DNA of 64,000 bases, taken from Desulfoprunum benzoelyticum (GTDB lineage: Bacteria > Desulfobacterota > Desulfobulbia > Desulfobulbales > Desulfocapsaceae). A program made the translations under genes and the position numbers. Below, piece after piece: positions 46,298 to 54,680 of the stretch. The notes beneath the pieces are model-generated. The model was given only the letters and a program-made list of their open reading frames with translations, searched no databases and was not told where the DNA came from. Where the stretch lies: assembly GCF_014201505.1 (NCBI RefSeq), contig NZ_JACHEO010000002.1:331806-395805 (forward strand), given 5' to 3'. How positions within the stretch are numbered: position 1 is the first letter of the stretch; the number at the start of each line of letters is the position of its first letter.

Positions 46298-47104
46298 ATG
46301 CGCTTATCCGAATACTTACAACAATTGAACACACTGCTGCAGTATCATCGCAGTTCCGGGATAACTCATTATCCGCATGATGGGGGAATAGAACAATTTT
46401 TACGAGCGGGAAGTGGAGATCAATTTCACCCGCCTCCGGCTGATGGCGGGGCTTGTGGTCCAAAAGAGTCATCCTCCCGGCTCTCGGTTTCGGCTGAGGT
46501 GAAAGAGGGCTTGACGGATGTCGATGCAGTCCTTGCCGCTCTCGTCGAGGAAGTTGCGGTATGCCGGGCCTGCAGTCTCAGTCTCCATCGTTCCACCGTT
46601 CGGGTCGGGAAAGGTGGCAGGTCCAGGGTGCGTCTGATGATTGTTGGTGATTGGCTCAGATGCGGAAGCGATACTGGTCTCCCTGATTCAGTGCTGTTCG
46701 GCGTTGAAGAAGATCGGATGGTTGCCCGGATGCTCGAGGCAATTCACCTGCCGCTGGAGAGCGTTTATATCTCCAATGTTATCAAGTGTGTGGTTCCAGA
46801 AACGTGCCAACCCACAGCTGACCACATACGAACCTGTGTGTCGTATCTTCAGAGACAGGTCGCGCTGTTGGAGCCCGAATGTATCTGCGCAATGGGATTG
46901 GTGGCGGCAAGGGCCCTTGTAAACGGTTCATTGCCGCTTTCACAACTCAGGGGGCGTCTGCACTCAATTGTCAATGGGAGAGGGCGGCAGGTGCCGGTGA
47001 TGGCAACCTATCATCCATCGTTTCTGTTGAAAAATCCGGAGATGAAAAAGGCCGCCTGGATCGATCTTCAGGGGATCGGAAGACGGCTGAAACTGCTGCC
47101 ATAA
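46298..47104 (+). CDS. uracil-DNA glycosylase family protein (type 4-like, divergent)
   Basis: 268 residues. The core from about 85 to 268 matches the family: VCRACSLSLHRSTVRVGKG with two likely cluster cysteines, YISNVIKCVVPETCQP, LLEPECICAMGLVAA and VMATYHPSFLLKNPEMKKAAWIDLQ. The usual active-site loop GEAPGxxED is replaced by GDWLRCGSDTG, so the catalytic residue may differ. The N-terminal 80 residues are polar and unordered in composition. It may remove uracil or another damaged base, or it may have lost activity. Confidence 0.78.
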   Translation: MRLSEYLQQLNTLLQYHRSSGITHYPHDGGIEQFLRAGSGDQFHPPPADGGACGPKESSSRLSVSAEVKEGLTDVDAVLAALVEEVAVCRACSLSLHRSTVRVGKGGRSRVRLMIVGDWLRCGSDTGLPDSVLFGVEEDRMVARMLEAIHLPLESVYISNVIKCVVPETCQPTADHIRTCVSYLQRQVALLEPECICAMGLVAARALVNGSLPLSQLRGRLHSIVNGRGRQVPVMATYHPSFLLKNPEMKKAAWIDLQGIGRRLKLLP

Positions 47105-47169
47105 TGGAAAAGAGGTATCGGCCATCAACAGGCGGTATAAGACCCGTTCCGGATATCGGGTGATAGCTC

Positions 47170-47200
47170 AAAAAAAAGCCTCTCACTGACAGGAGAGGCT
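47170..47200 (-). terminator. rho-independent terminator of the outer-membrane gene
   Basis: AGCCTCTC-ACTGACAG-GAGAGGCT on the plus strand, followed on the minus strand by eight T residues (47170-47177 read as A). It begins 29 bases past the stop of the minus-strand gene. Confidence 0.8.
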
Positions 47201-47228
47201 TGTGGTGACGGTCGAGCATGAGGTCTGG

Positions 47229-47777
47229 TCAGAAACTCATTGTCAGTTGATTGCTGATCATGATGATGCTTTCGACGTCCGTGTACGTATTGCGTTCCTT
47301 GAAAATGTCCCCGGTGTCCATATAGCCGAAATGCATTTCGTATTGCAGATTGCCGAACATCTTGTAGATCACGCCGAGGTTTGCTTCCCAACTGGATTTA
47401 TTTTCCGCGGTGTTTATTTCCCAACTGTTTTTCGTGACACCGACGACACCTTGGATGGCGAGTTTCGACAGGGGCGAATATTCGGCGACGATTGCAATCC
47501 CGTTGACGGGGCCTTTTTCGTCGGTTGTCCCAAAAGTGACATCTCTGAACCGATCGGCGCCGAGCACATCGGCCTTGGTGCTGGTGATCAGAAGCGGCTT
47601 GTATCTCGATGAACTTACAGGTGAAAAATCCTGAAAATCGACGGCTGTTCCAAGGTTGTAGGTTGTAACCTTGTACAAACTGTGAGTGGGCGGCTCTTCC
47701 GCCTGTATGGTTGGCGCTGCTGCCATCAGAAAAGCAAGGGCGCAGAGCAATTGGAAAGAAAATTTCATTGTTTTCAT
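47229..47777 (-). CDS. small outer-membrane beta-barrel protein
   Basis: About 182 residues with a signal peptide (MKFSFQLLCALAFLMAAAP to about TIQAEE). The mature part alternates hydrophobic and polar residues in short strands and ends in LTMSF, the C-terminal aromatic signature of outer-membrane barrels. With eight or so strands it would be a small barrel; I do not recognise a family. I start at MKTMKF; the upstream in-frame ATGs lack support. A terminator follows directly. Confidence 0.68.
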   Translation of the reverse strand: MKTMKFSFQLLCALAFLMAAAPTIQAEEPPTHSLYKVTTYNLGTAVDFQDFSPVSSSRYKPLLITSTKADVLGADRFRDVTFGTTDEKGPVNGIAIVAEYSPLSKLAIQGVVGVTKNSWEINTAENKSSWEANLGVIYKMFGNLQYEMHFGYMDTGDIFKERNTYTDVESIIMISNQLTMSF

Positions 47778-48066
47778 CGTTGGCAATTCAACTTGGCCCA
47801 TCTCTATCATGCTCGGGTACAAATTATTATACTTCGAATATGCGCTGTTTGACGATGAAAGTCAAGGTTAAAGTATCGCCCGCTTCGATCCCTGCTGCTT
47901 GTTCCGAAGGATCGCGCCCCATCGCCGGATGTGGCAGAACTGCAGGGATTGCGAATTGATGACCTGTTGCGGGCGACAGGAAAGTACGATATAGGTATTT
48001 TGTCGCGTCATTAAAAGGTGTGAGGCGAAGCAGGCGACGGATGAACAACGAAAACAGGTGATTTGT

Positions 48067-49788
48067 ATGCTGAATAGATTTCGTGGAATTATGGTGTGTA
48101 TGCTGATCCTTTGTGGTGGTTCGGCGGCTTTTGGCGAGGAGGGGGCCGGGACTTCCCGATTTCTTTTTCTTCCCTTTGACAGTAGTGCCGCTGGAAAATA
48201 CGCATATCTCGCCGATGGTGTTCATTCCATGCTGGCGAGCCGATTGGCTGCCAAAAGTGGGGTGAAACTGGTCGATTCATCCGTTCATGCAATGGATTTA
48301 AAGCAATTGGAGACGACCGGGGGGGATAGGCAGCAGGCCGCCGCTGTGTTTGCCAGGTTGCAGACAGACTTTCTCGTGTCCGGAGCAGTGTATGCAACCG
48401 ATTCGGGATTGAACGTCCAGGCGGTGGTCTCTTCGGCCGAGTCGACGGTGGAACCCCGGAGTTTTACAACTGTGGCTGAAGGTGAAGATCAGATCATCTC
48501 GGCAATCGGAACGCTCGCCGACGACATTGTCGACAAGGTCATCAATCGGCAATCCCCTGAATCCAAACAAATAGTGGATGCGGAAAACGAGGGGATGGCT
48601 GGATTTCAGACAGAGCATCCGGAGAAACAGTACAAAAAAGGATTGTATGGAGGGGGATCGATCGTCAGCAGCGAGGGGAGCGAAGTCAAGGTTACGGCGA
48701 AAGGGGTGAAGAGGAGCGCTACGATCCCGGTGGTGATCGTCGGGATGGACACCGGTGATCTCGATGGTGACGGCGTGGTTGAGATTGTCTTCGTTTCCAG
48801 CACCAAATTGCAGATATTCCGGTATAGCGAGTCAAAATTCGAGAAGATTGGCAGTCATTCCTTCAGGCCTACCTACAAAATACATGCTGTTAATGTCGCT
48901 GATCTTGATCGGGATGGAAAGGCGGAGATATATATAAGCGCGAACGAGCAGTTCAGGGTCGCCTCGATGATTCTGCGATGGTCGGCTGCCGATGGTTTGA
49001 AAGTTGAGCAGGACAATATCCCCTGGTTCCTGCGGCCGCTACATCTGCCTGGAGAAGGGATGATCCTGGCTGGACAAATGTCAAACAGCGATCCGGCCAC
49101 CGGTTTTGTAGCGCGAGGGATTTACAGGCTGGTAAAAAATGAGGACGGCAGAATCCATCGCGGCGCCAAGCTTCCTGTTCCCGTGCGGGTCAATCTGTTC
49201 GATTTCGTCTGGGCCGATATCGATGGAGACGGGACCAGCGAACTTGTGACGATCGATCGGAATGAGAAGATCCTGGTCTACGATGACAAGAGTGAGCTGA
49301 CCTGGGTCAGTGAGGGCAATTATGGCGGCAGCAGAAATTATTTCGGCCCGGCGAGATCCGAGGGTGAGGGAGGCGGCTCACACAATGTCGGGTCGGTGTC
49401 TACAACTGACAGGGATCTCGCTTTTATTCCGACGAGGTTGGTAGCCGGAGATATTGACGGCGATGGCAGGCAGGAGGTCATCATCGGCAGAAACAAGAGG
49501 CAGACGCCGTTTTTTCTTCGCAACTTCCGGGAATACGACGGAGGAAGTATCGCCTGTCTCGGCTGGAGCGAGTCATCACTGATCGAGGTATGGGCCACCA
49601 ATACTATTCCGGGGTATATCAGTGATTACAGTTTCATGCTTGCCAAAGACACCGGAGCGAAGACCGTTGCCGAGGGGACGAAGGCACAGCTGTTTGTCGG
49701 TCAGGTGCCGGACAGCACCTTTCTGGGATTTCTGGCCGCAAAAGAGAGCAAGATCCTGGTGTATGAAATCGAACTGCCGGAAAAGTAA
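48067..49788 (+). CDS. exported FG-GAP/VCBS repeat protein with TolB-like N-terminus
   Basis: 573 residues. A signal peptide (to about AAFGEE) precedes a region (about 25-150) resembling FlgO/TolB-like domains: FLFLPFDSS, LADGVHSMLASRLA and TDFLVSGAV. Then FG-GAP/VCBS-type repeats with Asp-rich calcium-binding loops appear: DTGDLDGDGVVEIVF, VADLDRDGKAEIYI, WADIDGDGTSELV and VAGDIDGDGRQEVIIG. The protein likely sits in the periplasm or outer membrane as a beta-propeller. It is upstream of the porin gene but separated by a promoter region. Confidence 0.8.
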   Translation: MLNRFRGIMVCMLILCGGSAAFGEEGAGTSRFLFLPFDSSAAGKYAYLADGVHSMLASRLAAKSGVKLVDSSVHAMDLKQLETTGGDRQQAAAVFARLQTDFLVSGAVYATDSGLNVQAVVSSAESTVEPRSFTTVAEGEDQIISAIGTLADDIVDKVINRQSPESKQIVDAENEGMAGFQTEHPEKQYKKGLYGGGSIVSSEGSEVKVTAKGVKRSATIPVVIVGMDTGDLDGDGVVEIVFVSSTKLQIFRYSESKFEKIGSHSFRPTYKIHAVNVADLDRDGKAEIYISANEQFRVASMILRWSAADGLKVEQDNIPWFLRPLHLPGEGMILAGQMSNSDPATGFVARGIYRLVKNEDGRIHRGAKLPVPVRVNLFDFVWADIDGDGTSELVTIDRNEKILVYDDKSELTWVSEGNYGGSRNYFGPARSEGEGGGSHNVGSVSTTDRDLAFIPTRLVAGDIDGDGRQEVIIGRNKRQTPFFLRNFREYDGGSIACLGWSESSLIEVWATNTIPGYISDYSFMLAKDTGAKTVAEGTKAQLFVGQVPDSTFLGFLAAKESKILVYEIELPEK

Positions 49789-49807
49789 CGGAGGATGGGT
49801 ATAAATT

Positions 49808-49826
49808 TTTTAACTCATGGTTAAAA
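49808..49826. promoter_or_regulatory. inverted repeat next to the porin promoter (possible operator)
   Basis: TTTTAAC-TCATG-GTTAAAA is a perfect seven-base inverted repeat ending five bases before a TTGACA box. It could be a regulator site for the porin or the weak end signal of the upstream gene. Confidence 0.4.
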
Positions 49827-49830
49827 TTAC

Positions 49831-49857
49831 TTGACACGGGGGATGATCAAGTATACA
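49831..49857 (+). promoter_or_regulatory. sigma-70-type promoter for the porin gene
   Basis: TTGACA at 49831-49836 and TATACA at 49852-49857 are separated by 15 bases, shorter than the optimal 17 but allowed. It would give a leader of about 115 bases before ATG 49981. Confidence 0.5.
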
Positions 49858-49980
49858 AACTGATAAAGCTTTTTCTCTTTCTTTTGGTGCAAAACCTTAC
49901 TGTTGTGCCGGTTAGAATGAGAAGGATTTTCGTCAGCCCCAAATCAATGGGGGAAATACAGCTATAAAGGAGAAAATGAG

Positions 49981-51114
49981 ATGAAGAAATTAATTGTTGC
50001 CGCAGCCGGCTTGATGCTGGTAGGTACCATGGTTTCAAACGCCTCGGCAGAGGCCGGCGTAAGTTTCAAGGGCGACGCCCGTGCCCGTGGTCTGTATCGG
50101 CAGGATTACAATTTGACCGATTCCGACACCAGCCAGTGGCAGTCCCGCGTCCGCCTGATCTTCCAGGGCGAGTCGAAGGGCGGCGCCTACGCCAATGCCC
50201 GGGTCCGCTTTGCTGATTCTACATGGGATGGGACCCAGAAGACCCGCGCTCTGGGCGAGGGTTCCAATATCTATACCGATTGGGCCTATGTCGGCACCCC
50301 GATGGGACCACTTGCGATCGAGGCCGGTCTTCTGCCCTGGAACCTCACCAAGTTTTCCCAGTGGGACCAGCGTGTTGATGGCCTCAACGTCAAGTATGTC
50401 AACGACATGACGACCGTCATGGCCTTCTATCAGAAGATGGACGAGTTTGAAACTGATAACGTCAATGATCTCGTGGATGACGATGACATGGATCGTTACG
50501 GTGTTTATGTCAATCAGAAGTTTGATGGTGGTTGGGCAGTTGCCGGTTCGGTCCAGATGGTGAATGACGACCAGGCAACTGACCGTGACGGCGTTATCGT
50601 TCTTGCCGAGGTCACCGGCGCAATCAACAACGTTGCCGTTCTTGCCGACGCCCACTGGCAGGAGGCCGACGTGGCTCTCACTCCTGATGATCCTTGGGGT
50701 CTCTACGGTCAGGCCGTTATGCCGGTTGGCGCCGTCAACCTGCTTGCAGGCGTTGGTACGACCCAGGACGGTTTTGTCGCTGACGGCGATTTCGGTCCCT
50801 TCATCATGCTGAGTGATGTCAGCAGTATCGCCACCGCATACGGTATCGGAGCGTTCGGTGATACCACTTTTGCCGCCTTGTCGCCGAGCATGAAGGTTAC
50901 CGAGCAGCTGACCCTCACCGGGGTTGTCGCTTATGCCGACATCGATGGTAATGGCGCTTATGCTGATGCTGATTCCGCCTTTGAAATTTCAGGTAGTGCC
51001 GCCTATGCGGTAACCGATGGCGCCACACTGACCGCTGAAGCTGGTTATCTTGACGTTGACGGTTTTGACGAGCCGGCTATCGGTGCTGGTCTGATTCTCG
51101 TTATCGGCTTCTAA
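49981..51114 (+). CDS. outer-membrane porin
   Basis: 377 residues. A signal peptide (MKKLIVAAAGLMLVGTMVSNASA) is followed by a beta-barrel with many short strands: GDARARGLYRQDYN, QSRVRLIFQGES and ARVRFADS, and a C-terminal LILVIGF ending in Phe. Acidic loops (DNVNDLVDDDDMD) suggest cation selectivity or calcium binding. It resembles the porins found in sulfate and iron reducers. Its own promoter and a strong terminator make it a monocistronic, probably abundant gene. Confidence 0.85.
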   Translation: MKKLIVAAAGLMLVGTMVSNASAEAGVSFKGDARARGLYRQDYNLTDSDTSQWQSRVRLIFQGESKGGAYANARVRFADSTWDGTQKTRALGEGSNIYTDWAYVGTPMGPLAIEAGLLPWNLTKFSQWDQRVDGLNVKYVNDMTTVMAFYQKMDEFETDNVNDLVDDDDMDRYGVYVNQKFDGGWAVAGSVQMVNDDQATDRDGVIVLAEVTGAINNVAVLADAHWQEADVALTPDDPWGLYGQAVMPVGAVNLLAGVGTTQDGFVADGDFGPFIMLSDVSSIATAYGIGAFGDTTFAALSPSMKVTEQLTLTGVVAYADIDGNGAYADADSAFEISGSAAYAVTDGATLTAEAGYLDVDGFDEPAIGAGLILVIGF

Positions 51115-51148
51115 TTACGATTTCAGAAACCTGAAGTAGAAAATCTGA

Positions 51149-51178
51149 AGCGGACCTCCTTGTGGGGTCCGCTTTTTT
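51149..51178 (+). terminator. rho-independent terminator of the porin gene
   Basis: AGCGGACC, nine-base loop, GGTCCGCT, then TTTTTT, 34 bases after the porin stop. The stem is GC-rich and perfect. Confidence 0.88.
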
Positions 51179-51210
51179 GTTTTGTCTGTATGGCATGGAG
51201 TGATGCAACG

Positions 51211-52605
51211 GTGAACCCCAGGCGATGGCCCTATTTTTTGATGGTGGCTGCAGGCGTCCTGATCTCGACGATGGACAGCAGCATGATCAATGTCGCCCTG
51301 CCCAGCATCATGCGTTCTTTCTCCACCTCCCTTCCGGCGACTCAACTGGTCGTTCTCGTCTACCTTTCGACCATCACCATCACCCTCGTCGTATGGGGCC
51401 ATCTCGCCGATATCTACGGCCGAGGCAAAATTTTTCTTCTCGGCATCCTGATCTTTTCCGGTGCCGCTCTTGGTTGTTTTGGAGCCGGTTCCCTCGGCCA
51501 ACTGGTAGCCTGGCGCAGTCTTCAGGGGGCCGGGGCGGCGATGATGATGTCGTCAGGACCGGCGATCATCAAGATGGTTTTCCCCCCCGACCAACTTGGC
51601 CGTGGGCTGGGGCTCGTCGGGCTGGCCACATCATGCGGGCTGATGAGCGGTCCGGTGGTAAGCGGATTGCTTATTCAATATGTATCGTGGAGGGGAATAT
51701 TTCTGGTGACGTTGCCGCTGAGCCTGGCAATGTTCGGTGTCGGGAGATTTTATCTGCGGCTCAATCAGGATGTGCCGGCGGCAAGACTCACCCGCAGATA
51801 CGATTGGAAAGGGTTTTTTCTGTGGGCGGTGGCGATTTTTCTGTTTGTAAGCTTGATCAGTTTTTACGAACTCATGCCACTTCAGATAATCGCATTGATT
51901 TGCATTTGCCTTCTCTTTGTCCTGGCTGCATTTGTCCTGGTTGAAAGAGAGGTTGAAGACCCTCTGATACCCTCTATCCTCTTTCGGCGAAGGTATTTTT
52001 CGACTGCCACGATTACCGCGGCTTTGTCGTTTGCCGTGCTTTTCATCGTCATCCTCCTCATCCCTTTTTTTCTTGACTACATCCTCAAACTGCCGGCCGA
52101 CCGTATAGGTCTCGTCATGCTCGCGTTGCCATCCAGCCTGGTCATTGTTTCACCTCTGGCTGGGTGGCTCTACGATCACATCGGGGCGAGGATACTGACA
52201 ACATCGGGGTTGGCCGTTTGTTGCCTGGCGATCCTGTCAATGGCAGGATTTGATACACAAACCCCTCTGATTGAAATTTTTTTTAAATTATCGCTTCTTG
52301 GCGCAGGGCAGGCAATTTTTTTATCGCCGAACAGCGCTTCGATTCTCTCCAGGGTGGAAGAGCGATATACCGGTGTTGCCTCAGGGATTCTCGCCACCGC
52401 CAGAAATCTCGGCATGCTGGTCGGGGTTGGTTTGGCAGGGTCTGTATTTTCACTGTTTTTTGCCCGATACAGCGGTGGGGGTAGTCTGCATACATTCCAG
52501 GCAGAGCACGTTTCCCATTTCCTTCTCGCTCTGCAATGGACATTCTACCTGGCAGCGTCACTGTCGGCCGCCGGTTGCGTCCTTTCGAGCTTAAGGAACA
52601 GTTGA
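51211..52605 (+). CDS. MFS transporter (EmrB/QacA DHA2-like, 14 helices)
   Basis: About 464 residues with a dozen or more membrane helices. VLISTMDSSMINVALPSI (motif D1-like), GHLADIYGRGKIFLLG (motif A) and WRSLQGAGAAMMMSSGPAII (motif B) are typical of drug:proton antiporters. The substrate is unknown. I chose GTG 51211, which has GGAG ten bases upstream; ATG 51190 lies against the porin terminator and has no ribosome site. It is convergent with the following kinase gene, overlapping by 15 bases. Confidence 0.85.
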   Translation: MNPRRWPYFLMVAAGVLISTMDSSMINVALPSIMRSFSTSLPATQLVVLVYLSTITITLVVWGHLADIYGRGKIFLLGILIFSGAALGCFGAGSLGQLVAWRSLQGAGAAMMMSSGPAIIKMVFPPDQLGRGLGLVGLATSCGLMSGPVVSGLLIQYVSWRGIFLVTLPLSLAMFGVGRFYLRLNQDVPAARLTRRYDWKGFFLWAVAIFLFVSLISFYELMPLQIIALICICLLFVLAAFVLVEREVEDPLIPSILFRRRYFSTATITAALSFAVLFIVILLIPFFLDYILKLPADRIGLVMLALPSSLVIVSPLAGWLYDHIGARILTTSGLAVCCLAILSMAGFDTQTPLIEIFFKLSLLGAGQAIFLSPNSASILSRVEERYTGVASGILATARNLGMLVGVGLAGSVFSLFFARYSGGGSLHTFQAEHVSHFLLALQWTFYLAASLSAAGCVLSSLRNS

Positions 52606-54438
52606 CGAAAATAACGGAAGGGTAATAACCGCGATCATCCCCCCTGTGGAGTGCGGTCTGAGTTGCAGGCTGCCCCGGTGTAAGGTCAGGATCCGTTGGA
52701 CGAGTGCCAACCCCATTCCGGTCCCGTACACCTTGGTGGTGTAAAAAGGATCGGTCACGTGCTGGAGGGCTGCTTCTGATATTCCGACGCCGGTGTCTTT
52801 GATGCTGATCTGACAAGATTCGTTTTTCTGTACAACCCTGACTGTCAGGGTCCCGCCATCGGGCATGGCTTCAATGGCATTGCGGATGAGGTGGAGCAGG
52901 GCAAGTTTGATGCGGGTGGCGTCGATTTGCACGATGATGTCATCATCCGGGAGATCGAGATCATAGGTGATGTTGGCCTTTCTCATCATCAGGTAGAAGG
53001 CCATGAGACAACGACGGATCAGCGGATTGACAGGTTGACTGGCAAGTTCCAGTTTGTGATCCTGGGCGAAGCTCAAAAGATCTTCGAGAATTGTTTCAAT
53101 CTTCGAGGCTTCTTTGGTTATGATGTCGAGAAAGTTGATCGTGTAGGGATCATCACTTTTTCTGGCAAGGAGACGGGCGGTGCCACCAATGGAGGTGATA
53201 GGGTTACGAATGGCGTGGGCGAGTTGAGCCGACATGTGTCCAATCGCCGAGTATTTTTCCGCCTCGACCAGGAGATCCTTGCTGTGTTCGAGTTCCTGGC
53301 TGACGAGTTCGAGTTCGTCGATCTTCTGGAGCATGTCCTTGTAGAGGTGACTGTGTTCGATCGCCAGACTTGCCTGGCTCGCGAAAATTTCGAGAGAACT
53401 GATATCATCGCCGGTAATGGGCTTGTTGGTAATGAAATTGTCGACGATGATGACGCCGAGTGAGCGGCTGGGAGAATACAGGGGGACTATGACAAAGGTG
53501 TTCTCCTGGAGAAGCTGCAGCAACTCCTCGGGAACATGGGCCTCCTCGGCCTTGGCGGCGGTGACGAGGATACTCTTGCGCCGCCTGGCGGCTTTGATCA
53601 GAACATGGTCACGGTCGGAGGATGGTATCTGTAATAACTGGACGATTCGGTTGACCTCGACATCCCTTTCTTGGTATTCGCCTCGCCAATGGGCTATTAT
53701 GTCGGGAAGATGCAGATTCCGTTCCTTGATCGAGTTCCATACCCTGCCTGCGTCCTCACGATTGGAAGGACCGATGGCGATTCGTCCCTGGAGGATATCA
53801 CCGCTTTCATTGAACAGAGCGAGAAAGGCACGGTTGAACTGAAGGCCTTCCTCGGAAGTGATGCCGACCAGGATGGCCTGGAGGATTCCGGTGAGTTCCA
53901 CCGTCCCGAGGTATGCCGAATTCATCTCCTGGTTGAGCTGGTGGAGGAATTGCAACCTGTAATTGGTCGCTTCCAGTTCCCGCTGAAAAATGCGGTTATC
54001 GATGGCCAACCGTCTTTTTTTCAGGGTGTTGTTGACGGTATAGTTGATCTGATCCATGGTCACGGGTTTGGTCAGATAGTCGTCGGCTCCGCGCCGAAGG
54101 CAGTCTAACGCCGTCTGCAGATCGAACGAGCCTGTAACCATGATTATGCCAAGGTCCTGATAGTTGGCGACGAGATCGTCGAGAATCTCATTGCCGTCAC
54201 TATCGGGGAGTCCGATATCAAGGAGAACCAGAGCGACCTTTCTGTGCTGAAGATGGGTATACAGCTCTTGGGCCGAGCTGGCCTGAAAAACGGTGAACCC
54301 CTGTTTGGTAAGGTAATGGTTGAGGAGGAGGATAATTTCCGGCGAATCATCGACGATGACGACACACTCATCGGGCTCGACGAGGGCAGTGGTAGGCAGT
54401 GAGGCACGTGTGTCTTTGCGTGAAAGAAGCTCAACCAT
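52591..54438 (-). CDS. hybrid receiver-GAF histidine kinase
   Basis: About 615 residues. An N-terminal receiver domain with VVIVDDSPE and phospho-acceptor Asp74 in LVLLDIGLPD is followed by a coiled coil, a GAF domain (about 185-355), a coiled coil, HisKA with the His in GHMSAQLAHAIRNPITS, and an HATPase domain with IRNAIEAMPDGG, DTGVGISEAAL and GTGMGLALVQRI. There is no membrane helix, so it is a cytoplasmic kinase of the type in which an incoming phosphate controls output. A GTG at 54522 would add 28 residues; neither start has a clear ribosome site. Confidence 0.88.
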   Translation of the reverse strand: MVELLSRKDTRASLPTTALVEPDECVVIVDDSPEIILLLNHYLTKQGFTVFQASSAQELYTHLQHRKVALVLLDIGLPDSDGNEILDDLVANYQDLGIIMVTGSFDLQTALDCLRRGADDYLTKPVTMDQINYTVNNTLKKRRLAIDNRIFQRELEATNYRLQFLHQLNQEMNSAYLGTVELTGILQAILVGITSEEGLQFNRAFLALFNESGDILQGRIAIGPSNREDAGRVWNSIKERNLHLPDIIAHWRGEYQERDVEVNRIVQLLQIPSSDRDHVLIKAARRRKSILVTAAKAEEAHVPEELLQLLQENTFVIVPLYSPSRSLGVIIVDNFITNKPITGDDISSLEIFASQASLAIEHSHLYKDMLQKIDELELVSQELEHSKDLLVEAEKYSAIGHMSAQLAHAIRNPITSIGGTARLLARKSDDPYTINFLDIITKEASKIETILEDLLSFAQDHKLELASQPVNPLIRRCLMAFYLMMRKANITYDLDLPDDDIIVQIDATRIKLALLHLIRNAIEAMPDGGTLTVRVVQKNESCQISIKDTGVGISEAALQHVTDPFYTTKVYGTGMGLALVQRILTLHRGSLQLRPHSTGGMIAVITLPLFSSTVP

Positions 54439-54680
54439 GGATGGGTGTTGGAGCCGAATTCGATACCGTGGAACAGGGGCCGGTTCGAGTCCCTGCCGGG
54501 CAATTATTGAAAAAATATCCACTCATATATGGATCATATATGCCATTTATGACAGGTCTATCCGAAAATGAAAAGAAAAAATGCTACTCATCAGATCCAA
54601 GGTACCTTTAAGGATTTATTCAGAAACCGCAAAGCGAAGAATAGTCGCTGATTCTTGATCCCTTGCGGCTGGGAGGTAGA

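Noticed and set aside
54470..54515. GGTTCGAGTCC, resembling a tRNA T-arm
   Set aside because: The flanking bases do not form the T-stem or a matching acceptor stem, and no D- or anticodon arm is found upstream.
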